Origin: Clostridiales bacterium
Lineage (GTDB): Bacteria; Bacillota; Clostridia; Oscillospirales; Acutalibacteraceae
Assembly (NCBI GenBank): GCA_024684435.1
Contig: JAIKWV010000014.1
Span: 40,977-104,976, forward strand
Length of the DNA: 64,000 nt
Reading direction: 5' to 3'
The notes under the pieces were generated by a model. That model ran no database searches. It saw only the letters and a program-made list of their open reading frames with translations, and was not told where the DNA came from. Position 1 is the first letter of the stretch, and every line of letters begins with the position of its first letter. The position numbers were made by a program, and so were the translations under genes. Positions 63,792 through 64,000 of this stretch are shown in pieces.

Positions 63792-64000
63792 TCAGAGGGC
63801 ATGTCCGCCGGAAACCTTAATGACCTGCCCCGTAAGCATTCCTGCTTTCTCACTTGCCAGAAACAGGATCGTATCCGCAATATCTTCCGGCTTTATCAGT
63901 TTTCCCATTGGAATCAAAGGAATAACGACCTTTTCGAACTCCTCATCGATCCATCCTGTCTGTGTGGGCCCAGGGGCAACGCTGTTCACGGTGATTCCAT
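63792..64000 (-). CDS. Short-chain dehydrogenase/reductase, C-terminal part (runs off the window)
   Basis: The last 68 or so residues of an SDR. Reading in from the window edge, GITVNSVAPGPTQTGW is the conserved SDR strand-loop, then IPMGKLIKPEDIADTILFLASEKAG and the end GQVIKVSGGHAL. The cofactor motif and catalytic Tyr/Lys lie beyond base 64000. Substrate cannot be judged; FabG-type reductases look like this. Confidence 0.9.
   Translation of the reverse strand, partial: GITVNSVAPGPTQTGWIDEEFEKVVIPLIPMGKLIKPEDIADTILFLASEKAGMLTGQVIKVSGGHAL

Overview
The window looks like a chromosomal segment of a spore-forming, Gram-positive anaerobe of the class Clostridia, probably in the Ruminococcaceae/Oscillospiraceae range. 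The evidence is a spoVM-type micro-gene, the Firmicutes gene order yicC-remA-gmk-rpoZ-priA-def-fmt-rsmB-rlmN-prpC-prkC-rsgA, a reverse rubrerythrin, a formate-tetrahydrofolate ligase, a ZTP riboswitch, frequent TTG/GTG starts with strong GGAGG ribosome sites, and many intrinsic terminators. No rRNA, tRNA, CRISPR array, transposase or integrase gene was found.

Layout. 0-6.3 kb: an isocitrate/isopropylmalate-type dehydrogenase, then (minus strand) spoVM and a 49-residue membrane peptide. A plus-strand group follows (VTT membrane protein, galactokinase, sugar isomerase, folD), then a minus-strand mntA-hepT toxin-antitoxin cassette lying between two identical 38-bp terminators. 6.4-10.9 kb: reverse rubrerythrin and the potABCD polyamine ABC importer with a good sigma-A promoter. 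11.1-27.2 kb: a lipid-kinase-family gene, then the long housekeeping run for RNA modification, nucleotide metabolism, primosome restart, formyl-methionine processing and the Stp/PrkC phosphorylation pair, ending in rfbB. 27.3-30.1 kb: minus-strand USP-like protein, family 2 glycosyltransferase and Gfo/Idh/MocA oxidoreductase.

30.3-44.5 kb: a purine operon behind a ZTP riboswitch and two terminators in a row. Its order is purF-like, purM, a compact formate/nitrite-type channel, purN, a PurO-like IMP cyclohydrolase, a stand-alone AICAR transformylase, purD, purL, fhs and then guaB. The genes are coherent: the aptamer would sense ZMP/ZTP, which accumulates when 10-formyl-THF is short; fhs makes 10-formyl-THF from formate; the channel could move formate; PurN and the transformylase consume the formyl groups. 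The PurF-like protein has lost its glutaminase nucleophile.

44.6-50.4 kb: an aminotransferase/phosphoglycosyl transferase pair, a pseudouridine synthase, an unknown protein next to a miniature ferredoxin-thioredoxin-reductase-like protein, a DtxR-type regulator and a TrpB2-type tryptophan synthase with a consensus promoter and an operator-like dyad. 50.5-60 kb: an alpha/beta hydrolase and a minus-strand cyclic-di-GMP block (two GGDEF cyclases, a GGDEF-EAL protein, an HD-GYP protein) with a DUF4139 protein inside it. 60-64 kb: small membrane proteins, an acetyltransferase, an Mrr-type restriction enzyme, a four-helix-bundle protein preceded by an array of small hairpins with a constant linker, an unknown 100-residue protein and the C-terminal end of a short-chain dehydrogenase that runs off the window.

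The features least explained by known biology are the hairpin array beside the four-helix-bundle gene (about 63.14-63.32 kb), the toxin-antitoxin cassette inside a duplicated terminator (5.6-6.4 kb), and the glutaminase-dead PurF in the riboswitch operon. All functions are inferred from sequence reading; no database search was run.
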